Source: Cryobacterium glucosi
GTDB lineage: Bacteria; Actinomycetota; Actinomycetes; Actinomycetales; Microbacteriaceae
Assembly: GCF_004402235.1 (NCBI RefSeq)
Contig: NZ_SOFS01000018.1
Coordinates: 62,001 to 126,000, forward strand
DNA length: 64,000 nt
Direction: 5' to 3'
Shown here: positions 42,116 to 51,886 of the stretch, one piece after another
Position numbering within the stretch: the stretch's first letter is position 1
How the letters are laid out: every line of letters starts with the position of its first letter
The notes under the pieces: generated by a model
What the model saw: only the letters and a program-made list of their open reading frames with translations
Told to the model about the DNA's origin: nothing
Databases searched by the model: none
Position numbers and translations under genes: made by a program

Positions 42116-44107
42116 TCATGCGGTGACGAGAACCGGGGCTTCCACTCCGGAAACGACCTTCTTCGTGGTGTACCGCTTCAGGGCGATGACGACCAGGCCT
42201 GCGACGACGGTGCCGATCGCGATGGCCAGGGCGAACAGCGCGAAGCTGTCGATCGCGAAGAAGACGAAGATGCCGCCGTGCGGGGCCTTGCTCGTGACAC
42301 CCCAGGCCATCGACAGGGCGCCCGTGACACCGGCACCGAGCATGCTCGCCGGGATCACGCGCAGCGGGTCTGCCGCGGCGAAGGGAATGGCACCTTCGGA
42401 GATGAAGGACGCACCGAGCAGCCAGGCCGCCTTGCCGTTCTCACGTTCGATCGGGCTGAACAGCCTCTTGTCGAGCACGGTGGCCAGAGCCATCGCGAGC
42501 GGCGGAACCATTCCGGCCGCCATCACGGCGGCCATGATCTGCCACGGAGCCTGGTTGGCCACGGTCGCGGTGCCGAGGCCGGCGACGGCGAAGGCGTATG
42601 CAACCTTGTTGACCGGGCCACCGAGGTCGAAGCCCATCATCAGTCCGAGGATCAGTCCGAGGACGATCGCCGCTGCGCCGCTCATACCCGTGAGCCAGGT
42701 GTTCAGTGCGGCGGTGAGCCACGCGATCGGACCACCGAGCACGAGGAACATCAACCCGGAGGCGACGATCGACGCGACGAGCGGGATGATCACGACGGGC
42801 ATCAGGCTGCGGAGCCAGCGCGGAACATTGAGCCGCGCGAAGCTGGCCGCTGCGACACCGGCGAGCAAGCCGCCGGCGATGCCGCCGAGGAAGCCGGCAC
42901 CCATGAAGCCTGCGACGGCGCCCGCGACGAACCCGGGGGCGATTCCGGGGCGGTCGGCGATCGCATAGGCGATGTAGCCGGAGAGCGCCGGGACCAGGAA
43001 GCCCATCGACAGGGCGCCGATCTTGAAGAAGACCGCGCCGAGATAGATCGCGAGGCCGCCGTCCGGCAGGTTGAAGAGGCTGTTCTGCAGGGTGACGACG
43101 TCGGCGACCTTGGTGATCTCATAACCACCGAGGAGGAAGCCGAGTGCGATGAGCAGGCCTCCGCCTGCCACGAACGGAATCATGTAGCTGACACCGGTGA
43201 GGAGCGCGCGCTTGACCTTCTGGCCGAAGTGCTCGTTCTTCTCGTCGACCTCCGCCGCTCCTGCGGTTCCGCCGACGCGGCGGGCGTTCGGGTTCTCCGA
43301 GGCCGCGATGGCGTCCGCGATGAGCTTGGCCGGCTCGTCGATGCCGCGCTTGACCGGAACCTGGATGACGGGCTTGCCCGCGAAGCGCTCGCGGCCGCGC
43401 ACGTCGACGTCGACCGCGAAGATCACCGCGTCGGCCGCTGCGATGACCGCGGGGTCGAGCATTGTGAGGCCGGCGGAGCCCTGCGTCTCGACCTGCATCT
43501 CGACGCCCGCGGCTTCCGCGGCGGCCGAGAGGGCCTCAGCGGCCATGTAGGTGTGCGCGATACCGGTGGGGCAGGCCGTGACGGCGACGAGGCGCTTGAC
43601 CCCGGTGCGGACGGATGCCGCGGGGGCTGCAGTGCCGCCGCCGACAGCGACGGGAACGGGGGAGACGACGTTGGTGACGAGCTCGACGATCTCTGCGGGC
43701 GTCGTGGCGGCGCGCAGGGCGGCCGTGAACGCGGGCTTCATCAGCGAACGGGAGAGCTTCGCCAGGATCTTAAGGTGTTCCTGGTCCGCGCCTGCCGGCG
43801 CGGCGATCAGGAAGACCAGGTCGGCGGGGCCGTCTCCTGCGCCGAAGTCGACCGGGGTCGACAGGCGGGCGAGCGCGAGGGTCGGCTCGGTAACGGCTGC
43901 GGAGCGGCAATGCGGGATGGCCAGGCCACCGGGGATGCCGGTTGCCGTCTTCGCTTCGCGGGCGAGGGCATCCGCGTACAGGCTCTCGATCTCGGTGGCC
44001 CGGCCTGCGCCGACAACGAGCTCGGCGAGTCGCCGGATGACGCTCGAGGGAGCGGCTCCGAGGTTCTTATCCAGAGCGACGAGCTCCGGGGTGATCAGTG
44101 CACTCAC
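42116..44107 (-). CDS. fruA: PTS fructose transporter, EIIABC
   Basis: 663 aa with domains in the order IIA-IIB-IIC. The IIA phospho-His is H66 in GGLAIPHCRSA. The IIB phospho-Cys is C179 in VTACPTGIAHTYMAAEAL. The IIC membrane domain (about residues 300-645, 8-10 TM) holds VPFVAGGGLLIALGF-like and GFDLGGPVNKVAYAF motifs. It imports fructose as fructose-1-phosphate. The GTG start overlaps the fruK stop by 4 bp (GTGA). Confidence 0.96.
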   Translation of the reverse strand: MSALITPELVALDKNLGAAPSSVIRRLAELVVGAGRATEIESLYADALAREAKTATGIPGGLAIPHCRSAAVTEPTLALARLSTPVDFGAGDGPADLVFLIAAPAGADQEHLKILAKLSRSLMKPAFTAALRAATTPAEIVELVTNVVSPVPVAVGGGTAAPAASVRTGVKRLVAVTACPTGIAHTYMAAEALSAAAEAAGVEMQVETQGSAGLTMLDPAVIAAADAVIFAVDVDVRGRERFAGKPVIQVPVKRGIDEPAKLIADAIAASENPNARRVGGTAGAAEVDEKNEHFGQKVKRALLTGVSYMIPFVAGGGLLIALGFLLGGYEITKVADVVTLQNSLFNLPDGGLAIYLGAVFFKIGALSMGFLVPALSGYIAYAIADRPGIAPGFVAGAVAGFMGAGFLGGIAGGLLAGVAAASFARLNVPRWLRSLMPVVIIPLVASIVASGLMFLVLGGPIAWLTAALNTWLTGMSGAAAIVLGLILGLMMGFDLGGPVNKVAYAFAVAGLGTATVANQAPWQIMAAVMAAGMVPPLAMALATVLDKRLFSPIERENGKAAWLLGASFISEGAIPFAAADPLRVIPASMLGAGVTGALSMAWGVTSKAPHGGIFVFFAIDSFALFALAIAIGTVVAGLVVIALKRYTTKKVVSGVEAPVLVTA

Positions 44108-45072
44108 TGGACATCCTCCTTTGGATGGGTCAGCTGCGTCACGGTGACGTCGCTGGGCTTTGTTTGGTTCAGTGCCGGAACGGTTGATCCGGGCAAAGAT
44201 GCGGCTGCGGCCCCGTGGGCTGCTGCCTGGCGGAGCGCATCGGGGGCGCTGCCGCCGGCCAGGTCGCTCAGCAGGAAGCCGGCCAGCGACGAGTCGCCGG
44301 CGCCGACGGTGCTCACGGCGACCATGGGCGGCGTCTGGGCGAGCCAGGATCCGTCCCTGGTCGTCAACACGGCACCCTGGGCGCCGAGCGTGGCGAGGAC
44401 CGCGCCGACGCCGCCGGCCACGAGGCGAGCGGATGCCGCTGCGACCAGTGACGGATTGCCCTCGAGGGCTTCGGCGTCCGGGATCCCGGTGAGTTCGGCG
44501 AGTTCCTCACCGTTCGGCTTGATCAGGTCTGGGCCGGCGCTCACGGCAGCGGCGAAGGGGGCGCCGGACGAGTCGACGGCGACCTTCGGCGCCGCGGAGC
44601 CGTAGCGGGCGCGCAGCCGGCGGATGATGTCGGCGTAGAAATCGACGGGAGCTCCCGGGGGAAGCGAGCCGGCGAGCACGACCCAGCCTGCTCCATCCGC
44701 CCGGTCGAGCACGAGATCGATGAGTTCGGTCTGTTGAGCGGGGGTCAGCACCGGGCCGGGCACGTTGACCTTGGTCGTGGTGCCGTCCGGCTCCGTGATC
44801 GCGACATTGCTGCGGATGCTTGCGCCGATCGGCATGCCGAGGTGCGGGATGCCCGCATCGGAGAGCGCGATGAGCACGGGATCGAGGGCGTCGCCGGGCA
44901 GGATCGCGAGGCTCTCCACGCCGGAGGCCTCAAGGGCGCGGCAGATGTTGACGCCCTTGCCCCCCGGCTCCACGTGGCTCGCCACGGCGCGCTGCACCTC
45001 GCCGCGGGCGAGGATGCCGTCGAGCGAGATCGTGCGGTCCAGGCTCGGATTCGGGGTAAGCGTGATGATCAC
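44104..45072 (-). CDS. fruK: 1-phosphofructokinase
   Basis: 322-aa PfkB-family kinase turning fructose-1-phosphate into fructose-1,6-bisphosphate. TLTPNPSLDRTISL and EPGGKGVNICRALEASG are the N-terminal signature; AVSTVGAGDSSLAGFLL holds the catalytic Asp. GTG start overlaps the fruR stop (GTGA), and its own stop overlaps fruA, so fruR-fruK-fruA are translationally coupled. Confidence 0.94.
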   Translation of the reverse strand: MIITLTPNPSLDRTISLDGILARGEVQRAVASHVEPGGKGVNICRALEASGVESLAILPGDALDPVLIALSDAGIPHLGMPIGASIRSNVAITEPDGTTTKVNVPGPVLTPAQQTELIDLVLDRADGAGWVVLAGSLPPGAPVDFYADIIRRLRARYGSAAPKVAVDSSGAPFAAAVSAGPDLIKPNGEELAELTGIPDAEALEGNPSLVAAASARLVAGGVGAVLATLGAQGAVLTTRDGSWLAQTPPMVAVSTVGAGDSSLAGFLLSDLAGGSAPDALRQAAAHGAAAASLPGSTVPALNQTKPSDVTVTQLTHPKEDVQ

Positions 45073-45857
45073 GCGATCACAACCTCTACGTCAGCCGCGG
45101 CCAGGGCCGCGGAAAGTTCCGGTGATGGGGGTGCGTCCGTGATGAGCACGTCGATGTCCCCGAGGGCGGCGAACCGCACCAGGGTCTCTTCGTCGAGCTT
45201 GGTGGAATCGGCGAGCGCGACGACGAGCCGTGCCGATCGGACGATGGCGGTCTTCACGGACGATTCGACGAGGTCGGGGGTGCTCAGGCCGAAGATGGCA
45301 TGCACGCCGTTGGCGCCGATGAACGCGATATCGGGGCGGAGCCCCTCGAGCTGCGCGATCGTGCTCTGGCCGACGACCGCGCGGGTCAGGCCACGGACGC
45401 GACCGCCGAGGAGGTGGAGCTGGATTTCCTCGTTGCCGGCAAGCTTGTATGCGATCGGAACGGCGTTCGTGATGACGAGGAGCTGGTCGTCGGGTCCGGC
45501 GGATGTCCAGTCGGCGAGACGGTCGGCGAGGAGCTCGGTCGTGGTGCCGGCGTCGAGGATGATCGACCCGGACTGGCTGGTCGGGATCATGGCGAACGCG
45601 GCAGCGGCGATGCGTTCCTTCTCGTCGTGTCGCTGGGTCTGCCGTTCGGCCAGGCTCGGCTCCGAGAGGCTGAGGCGGTCGAGGGCGACGGCCCCGCCAT
45701 GGACTCGACGCAACTGCCGGGAGCCTTCGAGCGTATCGAGGTCGCGGCGCACTGTTTCCGGGGTGATGTCGAAGCGGGTTGCGAGTTCATTGACGGTGAC
45801 CCGGCTGGCTTCGCTGACGAGTTCGGCGATCAGCGCCTGCCGTTCTTCCGCAAACAT
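45069..45857 (-). CDS. fruR: DeoR-family regulator of the fructose operon
   Basis: 262 aa. The N-terminal winged HTH reads VTVNELATRFDITPETVRRDLDTLEG. The C-terminal sugar-phosphate sensor (DeoRC) has ILDAGTTTELLADRL, LLVITNAVPIAYKL, LLGGRVRGLTRAVVG and FIGANGVH. Fructose-1-phosphate or the bisphosphate is the probable effector. ATG 45857 has AGGAGG 6 nt upstream and begins at the MFAEERQ of homologues; an in-frame codon 33 bp earlier is less likely. First gene of fruRKA, probably autoregulated. Confidence 0.93.
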   Translation of the reverse strand: MFAEERQALIAELVSEASRVTVNELATRFDITPETVRRDLDTLEGSRQLRRVHGGAVALDRLSLSEPSLAERQTQRHDEKERIAAAAFAMIPTSQSGSIILDAGTTTELLADRLADWTSAGPDDQLLVITNAVPIAYKLAGNEEIQLHLLGGRVRGLTRAVVGQSTIAQLEGLRPDIAFIGANGVHAIFGLSTPDLVESSVKTAIVRSARLVVALADSTKLDEETLVRFAALGDIDVLITDAPPSPELSAALAAADVEVVIA

Positions 45858-45925
45858 GATACCTCCTCGTCTTTGAGTGACCCCCGCCACTGCGCGGCCC
45901 GATCGCTTCGATCAGGATTGACTAC

Positions 45926-45955
45926 ACGATATCTGTGTTTCTTTTTGTTTGTCAA
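45926..45955 (-). promoter_or_regulatory. Promoter of fruRKA
   Basis: On the minus strand, a perfect -35 TTGACA (45950-45955) and a -10 TATCGT (45926-45931) are 18 bp apart, about 70 bp before the fruR ATG. The spacer is unusually A-rich for this genome. Confidence 0.75.
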
Positions 45956-45967
45956 GGAAAACACAGA
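45932..45967. promoter_or_regulatory. Putative FruR operator (9-bp inverted repeat)
   Basis: TCTGTGTTT (45932-45940) and AAACACAGA (45959-45967) form a perfect inverted repeat. It overlaps the -35 to -10 spacer of the fruR promoter, a position suited to repression. Additional AACAAA(A/G)A words lie between and beside the arms, as for DeoR-type regulators that bind several half-sites. Confidence 0.6.
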
Positions 45968-46022
45968 AGAACAAAGATGGATGCTGTGGGCGGGCCGATC
46001 GGCCCGTGTCGGTGCTGGACGG

Positions 46023-46028
46023 TAGCGT
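46023..46028 (+). promoter_or_regulatory. -10 element (TAGCGT) for leaderless sbcD transcript
   Basis: TAGCGT ends 7 nt before ATG 46036. No Shine-Dalgarno is seen, so sbcD mRNA is probably leaderless. Confidence 0.5.
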
Positions 46029-46035
46029 GACGACC

Positions 46036-47229
46036 ATGAGGATCCTGCACACGTCGGACTGGCACATCGGGCGCACGTTCCACACGCACTCGACCCTCGA
46101 ACACCTCCGGATCGTGCTCGACGCGCTCGTCGACGTTGTCCGCGATCGTTCGATCGACGTGGTCGTCGTCGCCGGCGACGTGTTCGACTCGGCGATGCCC
46201 TCAGCGGACAGCTACACCCTCCTCGCGACGGCCCTCCGCGAGATTCGGAACGCCGGCGCGCAGGTCATCATGACGAGCGGCAACCACGACTCGGCCACCC
46301 GGCTCGGGTTCCAGTCCGAGTGGGCCGGCCTGGCGGGCATCCATGTGATCACCCGGCCGGAACAGGTCGCCACGCCGGTCACTCTCACCGACGAGCACGG
46401 ACCCGTGCACTTCTACGGCATCCCCTTCCTCGAACCGGCCCTGGTCCGCCACCTCTATGCCAATCAGACGCACCCGGAACGAACGCTCAAGACCCACGAG
46501 CAGGTGCTCACCTTCGTCATGGACCAGATCCGGTCGGACCTCGCGGTCCGCGGCGGTCGCTCCGTCGTGCTGGCGCATTGCTTCGCGGCCGGCGTCGCGG
46601 CCACGCAGGAGGCGAGCGACGTCGAGCGGGACATCACCGCCGGCGGGCTCGACCTCGTGCCGGTCAGCGTGTTCGAGGGCCCGGACTACGTCGCACTCGG
46701 GCACATTCACGGGCGAGCCAGGCTCGAAGACCGGGTGCGCTACTCCGGCGCACCCCTGCACTACTCGTTCGCCGAGGCCGCAAAGCCCCGCGGCGCCTGG
46801 CAGGTCGACCTCGGCCCCGACCGTTCGGGGAAGGGCGCCGAGCTCGAGATCGAGTGGGTCGCCCTCCCGGTTCCCCGGAGGCTCAGTGTGCTCACCGGCG
46901 AGCTCGAGGAACTCCTCACCGCCGACAGGTTCGCAGCATTCGAAGGGGACTGGGTCTCGGCCGTGCTGACCGACCAGGTCAGGCCCCTCGACGGCATGCG
47001 GGCGCTCCAGAAACGTTTCCCGCACTGTGTCACGCTCGAACACCGGCCGGCCGTCGTCGTGGATACCGGCAGCGAGAGCTACGCCGAACGGATCAACCGG
47101 CAGACCGATCCCGACATCGTCGCCGGCTTCCTGAGCTTCGTGCGCAACGGTGTCGGGCAGACGGAGTTCGAGCGAGACCTCGTCGCCGAACTGCTCGCGG
47201 CCGGGGAACTGAAAGAAGTCACCCAGTGA
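46036..47229 (+). CDS. sbcD: Exonuclease SbcCD subunit D
   Basis: A 397-aa Mre11-like nuclease. Phosphodiesterase motifs: LHTSDWHIGR (I), VVVAGDVFDS (II), TSGNHDSATR (III), LAHCFAAG and ALGHIHGRA (IV-V), giving the two-metal site. With SbcC it cleaves hairpins and DNA ends. ATG 46036 starts directly at the conserved RILHTSDWH. It is divergent from fruR and 25 bp upstream of sbcC. Confidence 0.94.
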   Translation: MRILHTSDWHIGRTFHTHSTLEHLRIVLDALVDVVRDRSIDVVVVAGDVFDSAMPSADSYTLLATALREIRNAGAQVIMTSGNHDSATRLGFQSEWAGLAGIHVITRPEQVATPVTLTDEHGPVHFYGIPFLEPALVRHLYANQTHPERTLKTHEQVLTFVMDQIRSDLAVRGGRSVVLAHCFAAGVAATQEASDVERDITAGGLDLVPVSVFEGPDYVALGHIHGRARLEDRVRYSGAPLHYSFAEAAKPRGAWQVDLGPDRSGKGAELEIEWVALPVPRRLSVLTGELEELLTADRFAAFEGDWVSAVLTDQVRPLDGMRALQKRFPHCVTLEHRPAVVVDTGSESYAERINRQTDPDIVAGFLSFVRNGVGQTEFERDLVAELLAAGELKEVTQ

Positions 47230-47254
47230 GCATCAGGAACACGAGGAGTACGAC

Positions 47255-50200
47255 GTGAAGATCAAGCGCCTGCGGCTCGCCGGGTTCGGCCCATTCAAGA
47301 ACGAGCAGGTCGTCGACTTCGAGCGCTTCGACGACGACGGTATCTTCCTGATCACGGGCAAGACCGGCGCGGGCAAGTCCAGCATCCTCGACGCGGTCTG
47401 TTTCGCCCTCTATGGAAGTGTTCCGCGCTATGAGGGCACGGAATCGCAGTTGCGCAGCGACCATTGCGAACCCGGTGATCCCACCTTCGTCGAGCTCGAA
47501 TTCGGCCTGAACGGGAACGACTATCGCATCTTCCGCACTCCCAGGTACCTCAAGGCCAAAAAGCGGGGCATCGGCACGACCGTGTCCGCACCGGATGCCC
47601 GGCTCGAGATCCGCGACGCCGCCGCGGTCGACGCCGCTGCCGATGCAGTCGACGGCTGGCGGGGTCTCGCCGCACGCCCCGTCGATGTCGGGAACGAACT
47701 CTCCCGCATCCTGCCGCTCAAACAGGACCAGTTCCTGCAGGTGATCCTGCTCGCACAGAACCGGTTCCAAAGGTTCCTGCTCGCCAAGACCGACGATCGT
47801 CGCGAGGTCCTGCGCACCCTCTTCGGCACCAGCAGGTTCCAGAGTCTGGAGACAGAACTCATCACGCGTCGCAAGGCCCTCGACGATGAACTCACCGGCG
47901 TGCGCGTGCGGCTCGAGACTCTCGCGGCATCCGCCGCCCGGCACGTGCCAGCAGGCACCGAGCCCGGCACCGCAGCACCAGACCTGGCCTGGTTCGAGGC
48001 GGCCACCGCCGAACTCGAACAGGCACTCGCCGTCGCCGTCGCCGCGGCTGCCCGTGCGGATGCCGCACTGGTCGACGCGACGGCCGGGCTTCGGGCCCAG
48101 GAAGAGATGCGGGCCCGCCAGGACCGCAGGGACGCCGCAACGGCCACCCTGGCCGTGCTCGACGAGCGCAGCTCCGTTGTCGACGCCGACCGTGACGACC
48201 TCGCGGCCGCGCACCGCGCTGCCCGGGTATGGCCCCAGATCGAAGCAGAGTCCGCTGCGCTCGCCGCTGCCCTCGACGCGGCGCCGGCGGAGGTGGCTGC
48301 GCGGGAGAACTGGATCACGGTCAACGGTTCCGACGAGGTCGACCAGGACGGCGACGACGATCAGGATGCCGTCCCACTCTCCGCCACCATCGACCTGCTC
48401 CTCGAACAGCTCGGGTCCCTGAACGATGTCCTCGCGGCCGAGGAAGAACTGCCGGCCCTCGATGTGGAGTCCGGGTCCGCCGAGGCCGGGCTCGCCGAGA
48501 TCCAGGCCACGCTCGACGGGCTGCAGGCGCGGATCGACGCAGCGCCCGCCCTGCTCGACGACCTCGACCGGGACCTCGCCGCGCTCGCTCGCGACTCCGC
48601 CCGCGAACCGGAAGCCGTCGCCGCGCTCGCCCGCGCGGTCGCCGCGGAAGCCGCAGCCACAGAGGCTGCCGCGCTCGAGGCGGACCTCGACAGGGCACGC
48701 AGCCGGCACGCGGCCGCCGCCACCGAGAACGCCGACGCCGCCGGACGCTACCGAGACCTCGTCGCCAAGCGGCTGGCCGATCACGCCGGCGAGCTCGCCG
48801 GCCGGCTCGTTTCCGGCGAACCGTGCGGGGTGTGCGGTTCCACGCTGCATCCTCACCCCGCGGAGGCGTCCGGTGAGCCGGTCACCGAGGGCGACATCGA
48901 GGCCGCCCTCGCCGGAATGACCCGCGCCCAGGACCACCTCGAGCGCAGCAACGGTGAGGTCCTCAGCCTGGGCGCGCGCGCTGCCGCCGCCCGTGCTTCC
49001 GCCGGCCCGGGAACAGGTGCCGACCGCACGGCCTCGCGCGCGGCCGCGCTCACCGCACTCGAGACTGCCCGCACCGCCGCGGCACGGGAAACGGAACTCG
49101 GTGCCGAGCGGCTGCGGCTGCGCACCGAGCTCGACCACGCGCGGGAGACCCTCGCCGGGGTCCACTCCGGCAGGGACGATGCCGCGACCCGGCTCACCGA
49201 AATCCGCGGCCGCCGCATCGCGATCGAGGAACGGGTGAATCGGCAACTGGCGGGCCACACCTCCGTCACCGAACGGGCCGAGAGCCTGCGCACAGAGCTC
49301 GAGGCGGCGCGCGCCTTCGAGACGGCCCGCGCCCTCAGCGGCGAACGGGATCGTGCCCTCGATGCCGCCTCCGCGGCCGTGGCCGACCGGCTCACCGCGG
49401 AAGGCTTCGTGGAAGCAACGGAGGTCGTCACCGCACGACTCACGCCGGCCGAGATCGCGACGCGGGAGACCGGCATCCGTGCCCACGACGACCAGATCGC
49501 CGCGGTGCGCGCCGTGCTGGCCGAACCGGAGCTCGCCGACCTTCCCGATGTCGCGCTCGATCTGGACCCGGCCAGGGCCGCCAGGGCCGCTGCGGCCACG
49601 GCCAGGGACGAGGCGTTCACCGAGCACGGGACCCTCGCGATCCGGCAGGAGGAACTGGCTGTCGTGGTCGCCGAGGCCCGTGCGCTTGCCGCCACCTCCG
49701 CGACCCTGCTCGTCACCCAGGCCCAGGTGCGGGAGCTCGCCGCGGTCGTTCACGGCGAGGAACCGAACACCAAACGGATGAAACTCGAAACCTACGTGCT
49801 CGCCGCGCAACTCGAGGAGATCATCCTCGCCGCGAACGGTCGCCTGCGGGACATGACCGGCGGCCGATACGCCCTCGAACACGACGATTCCCTGCAGTAC
49901 CGCGGCACCCAGTCCGGCCTCGGACTCGCCATCCTCGACCAGCACACCGGACGGGCCCGCCCGACCCAGTCGCTCTCCGGCGGCGAGACCTTCCTCGCCT
50001 CACTCGCCCTGGCCCTCGGGCTCGCCGAGGTCGTCTCGCATCAGGCCGGCGGAATCGCGCTCGACACCCTCTTCGTCGATGAGGGATTCGGCTCCCTGGA
50101 CAGCGAAACGCTCGAGACGGCGATGAGCACCCTCGACGGCCTCCGGGCCGGTGGCCGCACCATCGGACTGATCAGCCACGTGGATTCGATGAAGGAACAG

Positions 50201-50272
50201 ATTCCGGCGAAGCTCGAGGTCACTGTCACCGATCAGGGTTTCAGTGAAATCGGCAGCACAGTCCTCGTCTGA
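47255..50272 (+). CDS. sbcC: Exonuclease SbcCD subunit C
   Basis: A 1005-aa Rad50-like SMC ATPase. Walker A is TGKTGAGKSSILDAV near residue 35. Two Ala/Glu/Arg-rich coiled coils flank the zinc hook CGVCGS (C524, C527). The C-terminus holds QSLSGGETFLASLALALG (signature) and LDTLFVDEGFGSLD (Walker B, D-loop). It drives SbcD nuclease on DNA ends and palindromes. GTG 47255 has GAGG about 9 nt upstream. The stop region is part of a small repeat series (TCGTCTGA at 50265, 50297, 50313). Confidence 0.94.
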   Translation: MKIKRLRLAGFGPFKNEQVVDFERFDDDGIFLITGKTGAGKSSILDAVCFALYGSVPRYEGTESQLRSDHCEPGDPTFVELEFGLNGNDYRIFRTPRYLKAKKRGIGTTVSAPDARLEIRDAAAVDAAADAVDGWRGLAARPVDVGNELSRILPLKQDQFLQVILLAQNRFQRFLLAKTDDRREVLRTLFGTSRFQSLETELITRRKALDDELTGVRVRLETLAASAARHVPAGTEPGTAAPDLAWFEAATAELEQALAVAVAAAARADAALVDATAGLRAQEEMRARQDRRDAATATLAVLDERSSVVDADRDDLAAAHRAARVWPQIEAESAALAAALDAAPAEVAARENWITVNGSDEVDQDGDDDQDAVPLSATIDLLLEQLGSLNDVLAAEEELPALDVESGSAEAGLAEIQATLDGLQARIDAAPALLDDLDRDLAALARDSAREPEAVAALARAVAAEAAATEAAALEADLDRARSRHAAAATENADAAGRYRDLVAKRLADHAGELAGRLVSGEPCGVCGSTLHPHPAEASGEPVTEGDIEAALAGMTRAQDHLERSNGEVLSLGARAAAARASAGPGTGADRTASRAAALTALETARTAAARETELGAERLRLRTELDHARETLAGVHSGRDDAATRLTEIRGRRIAIEERVNRQLAGHTSVTERAESLRTELEAARAFETARALSGERDRALDAASAAVADRLTAEGFVEATEVVTARLTPAEIATRETGIRAHDDQIAAVRAVLAEPELADLPDVALDLDPARAARAAAATARDEAFTEHGTLAIRQEELAVVVAEARALAATSATLLVTQAQVRELAAVVHGEEPNTKRMKLETYVLAAQLEEIILAANGRLRDMTGGRYALEHDDSLQYRGTQSGLGLAILDQHTGRARPTQSLSGGETFLASLALALGLAEVVSHQAGGIALDTLFVDEGFGSLDSETLETAMSTLDGLRAGGRTIGLISHVDSMKEQIPAKLEVTVTDQGFSEIGSTVLV

Positions 50273-50320
50273 AGCTGCGCCGGTTTGGACCTGTGTTCGT
50301 CTGACGCTGTGCTCGTCTGA
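50265..50320. repeat. Three TCGTCTGA repeats at the sbcC 3' end
   Basis: TCGTCTGA is found at 50265-50272 (including the sbcC stop), 50297-50304 and 50313-50320, each within a slightly longer imperfect copy (TCGTCTGA-C/A-GCTG). Probably a decayed local duplication. Nothing else is recognised in 50321-50450. Confidence 0.5.
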
Positions 50321-50472
50321 CCGGCCCGGCCTGCCCGGAGGGGCTCACAGCCGATGGGCGGGACCCTCTGGGCCAACACCACGACGCCTCATAGACATCC
50401 GATAGCTTCCGGGACTTGGGTGGGAACCAGTCGCGACGGTACGGCCGTCACCCGGAGGAAAAGGATCTCACA

Positions 50473-51867
50473 ATGACTGGCACCGAACCCACGGGCACGG
50501 AACCCACTGGCACGGAATCCACGGGCAACAGCCTGGCCGCACCCGTCGTCAACCCGGCCTTCCACCGGCCGCGCTTCCGTGCCGGAGTGATCGTCTCGAT
50601 GGGGCTCGCTGCAGCCCTCGTCACTGCGACGACGGGCGCCGGCCTGTACTTCTCCTCGATGGCCGTCGCCCAGGTCGTCGCCGCGGCCTCCTCCTCGAAC
50701 AGCTCGACGTCGGGCACGAGCAGCTCGGGCTCGGTTGCGGGATCAACCGGATCATCGGGAACCTCAGGTTCCTCGGCGACCCTCGGTACCTCCGGCCTGC
50801 GCCCCGGCGGCCCCTCCAACTATGGGTCCGGCACCGCATCCGCGACGACGGCAACCGCGCTCGACACCACTGCGGCAACGGCCGCGCAGTCGGTCGGCGT
50901 CGTCGTCATCGATACCGTCCTCAAGTATCAGAGCGCCGAAGCGGCCGGCACCGGAATCGTGCTCACCTCGAACGGTGAGATCCTGACCAACAACCACGTC
51001 ATCGACGGCGCGACGAGCATCAGCGTGACGGTCGTCTCGACCGGCGTGAGCTATGTGGCGGATGTCGTCGGTACGGACTCCTCGCAGGACATCGCCGTTC
51101 TGAAACTCGAGAATGCCTCCGGGCTGGTCCCCGCCACTCTGGACACGACCTCGACCGTCGCGGCGGGGGACGCGGTCACGGGGGTCGGCAACGCCGGCGG
51201 AACGAGCACCCTCACCGCGGCGGCCGGCACCGTCACGAGCGTCGACCAGACCATCACCGCGTCGAGCGAGGATGCCACGGACGCCGAAACCCTGACCGGC
51301 CTGATCCAGGTTGACGCGGACATCCAGTCCGGCGACTCCGGCGGGCCCCTCTACGACGCCGACGGGGAGGTCATCGGCATTGACACGGCGGCGTCCTCAG
51401 GGACCGCGACGATCAGTGGCTTCGCGATCACGATCGACGCGGCCCTCGAGGTCGTCACCCTGATCCACACCGGCGTCGAAACGAGCTCTGTCACGATCGG
51501 CTACCCGGCGTTCCTCGGGGTCGCGGTCGGTTCGGGCGCCGCCACCTCGACGGACACGGGCTCTGTCAACGGCCGCAGCTACCGCGGCAGCCTCGGCGCG
51601 GCATCCGGCACCACCGGATCGACGGCCACGACCGGTGACTCGGCCGTGATCACGGCGGTCGTCGCCGGTTCGGCCGCCGCCACCGCCGGGATCGTCGCGG
51701 GCGACACCATCACCGCCGTCGACGGCACGTCGATCACCTCGGCCGCCGCCCTCACCTCGACCCTCACGGCGTACAACCCCGGCGACTCGGTCACCCTCAC
51801 CTGGACGGACACCGCCGGGGCAACCCACACCGCGTCCGCAACCCTCACCGCCGGTCCCGCCGACTGA
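50473..51867 (+). CDS. HtrA/DegP-like S1C serine protease with PDZ domain
   Basis: 464 aa. The Thr/Gly/Glu-rich N-terminus has three TGTEP-like repeats, then one TM (about residues 38-60), a Ser/Gly/Thr linker (about 70-130), the trypsin-like domain with H175 (TNNHVIDG), D206 (SQDIAVLKL) and S289 (SGDSGGPLY), and a C-terminal PDZ (about 385-460: VITAVVAGSAAATAGIVAGDTITAVDG in parts). It should be anchored in the membrane with the protease outside, degrading misfolded proteins. ATG 50473 has AAGGA about 7 nt upstream. Confidence 0.92.
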   Translation: MTGTEPTGTEPTGTESTGNSLAAPVVNPAFHRPRFRAGVIVSMGLAAALVTATTGAGLYFSSMAVAQVVAAASSSNSSTSGTSSSGSVAGSTGSSGTSGSSATLGTSGLRPGGPSNYGSGTASATTATALDTTAATAAQSVGVVVIDTVLKYQSAEAAGTGIVLTSNGEILTNNHVIDGATSISVTVVSTGVSYVADVVGTDSSQDIAVLKLENASGLVPATLDTTSTVAAGDAVTGVGNAGGTSTLTAAAGTVTSVDQTITASSEDATDAETLTGLIQVDADIQSGDSGGPLYDADGEVIGIDTAASSGTATISGFAITIDAALEVVTLIHTGVETSSVTIGYPAFLGVAVGSGAATSTDTGSVNGRSYRGSLGAASGTTGSTATTGDSAVITAVVAGSAAATAGIVAGDTITAVDGTSITSAAALTSTLTAYNPGDSVTLTWTDTAGATHTASATLTAGPAD

Positions 51868-51886
51868 CCCGCGCGCGTCTCCTCTC

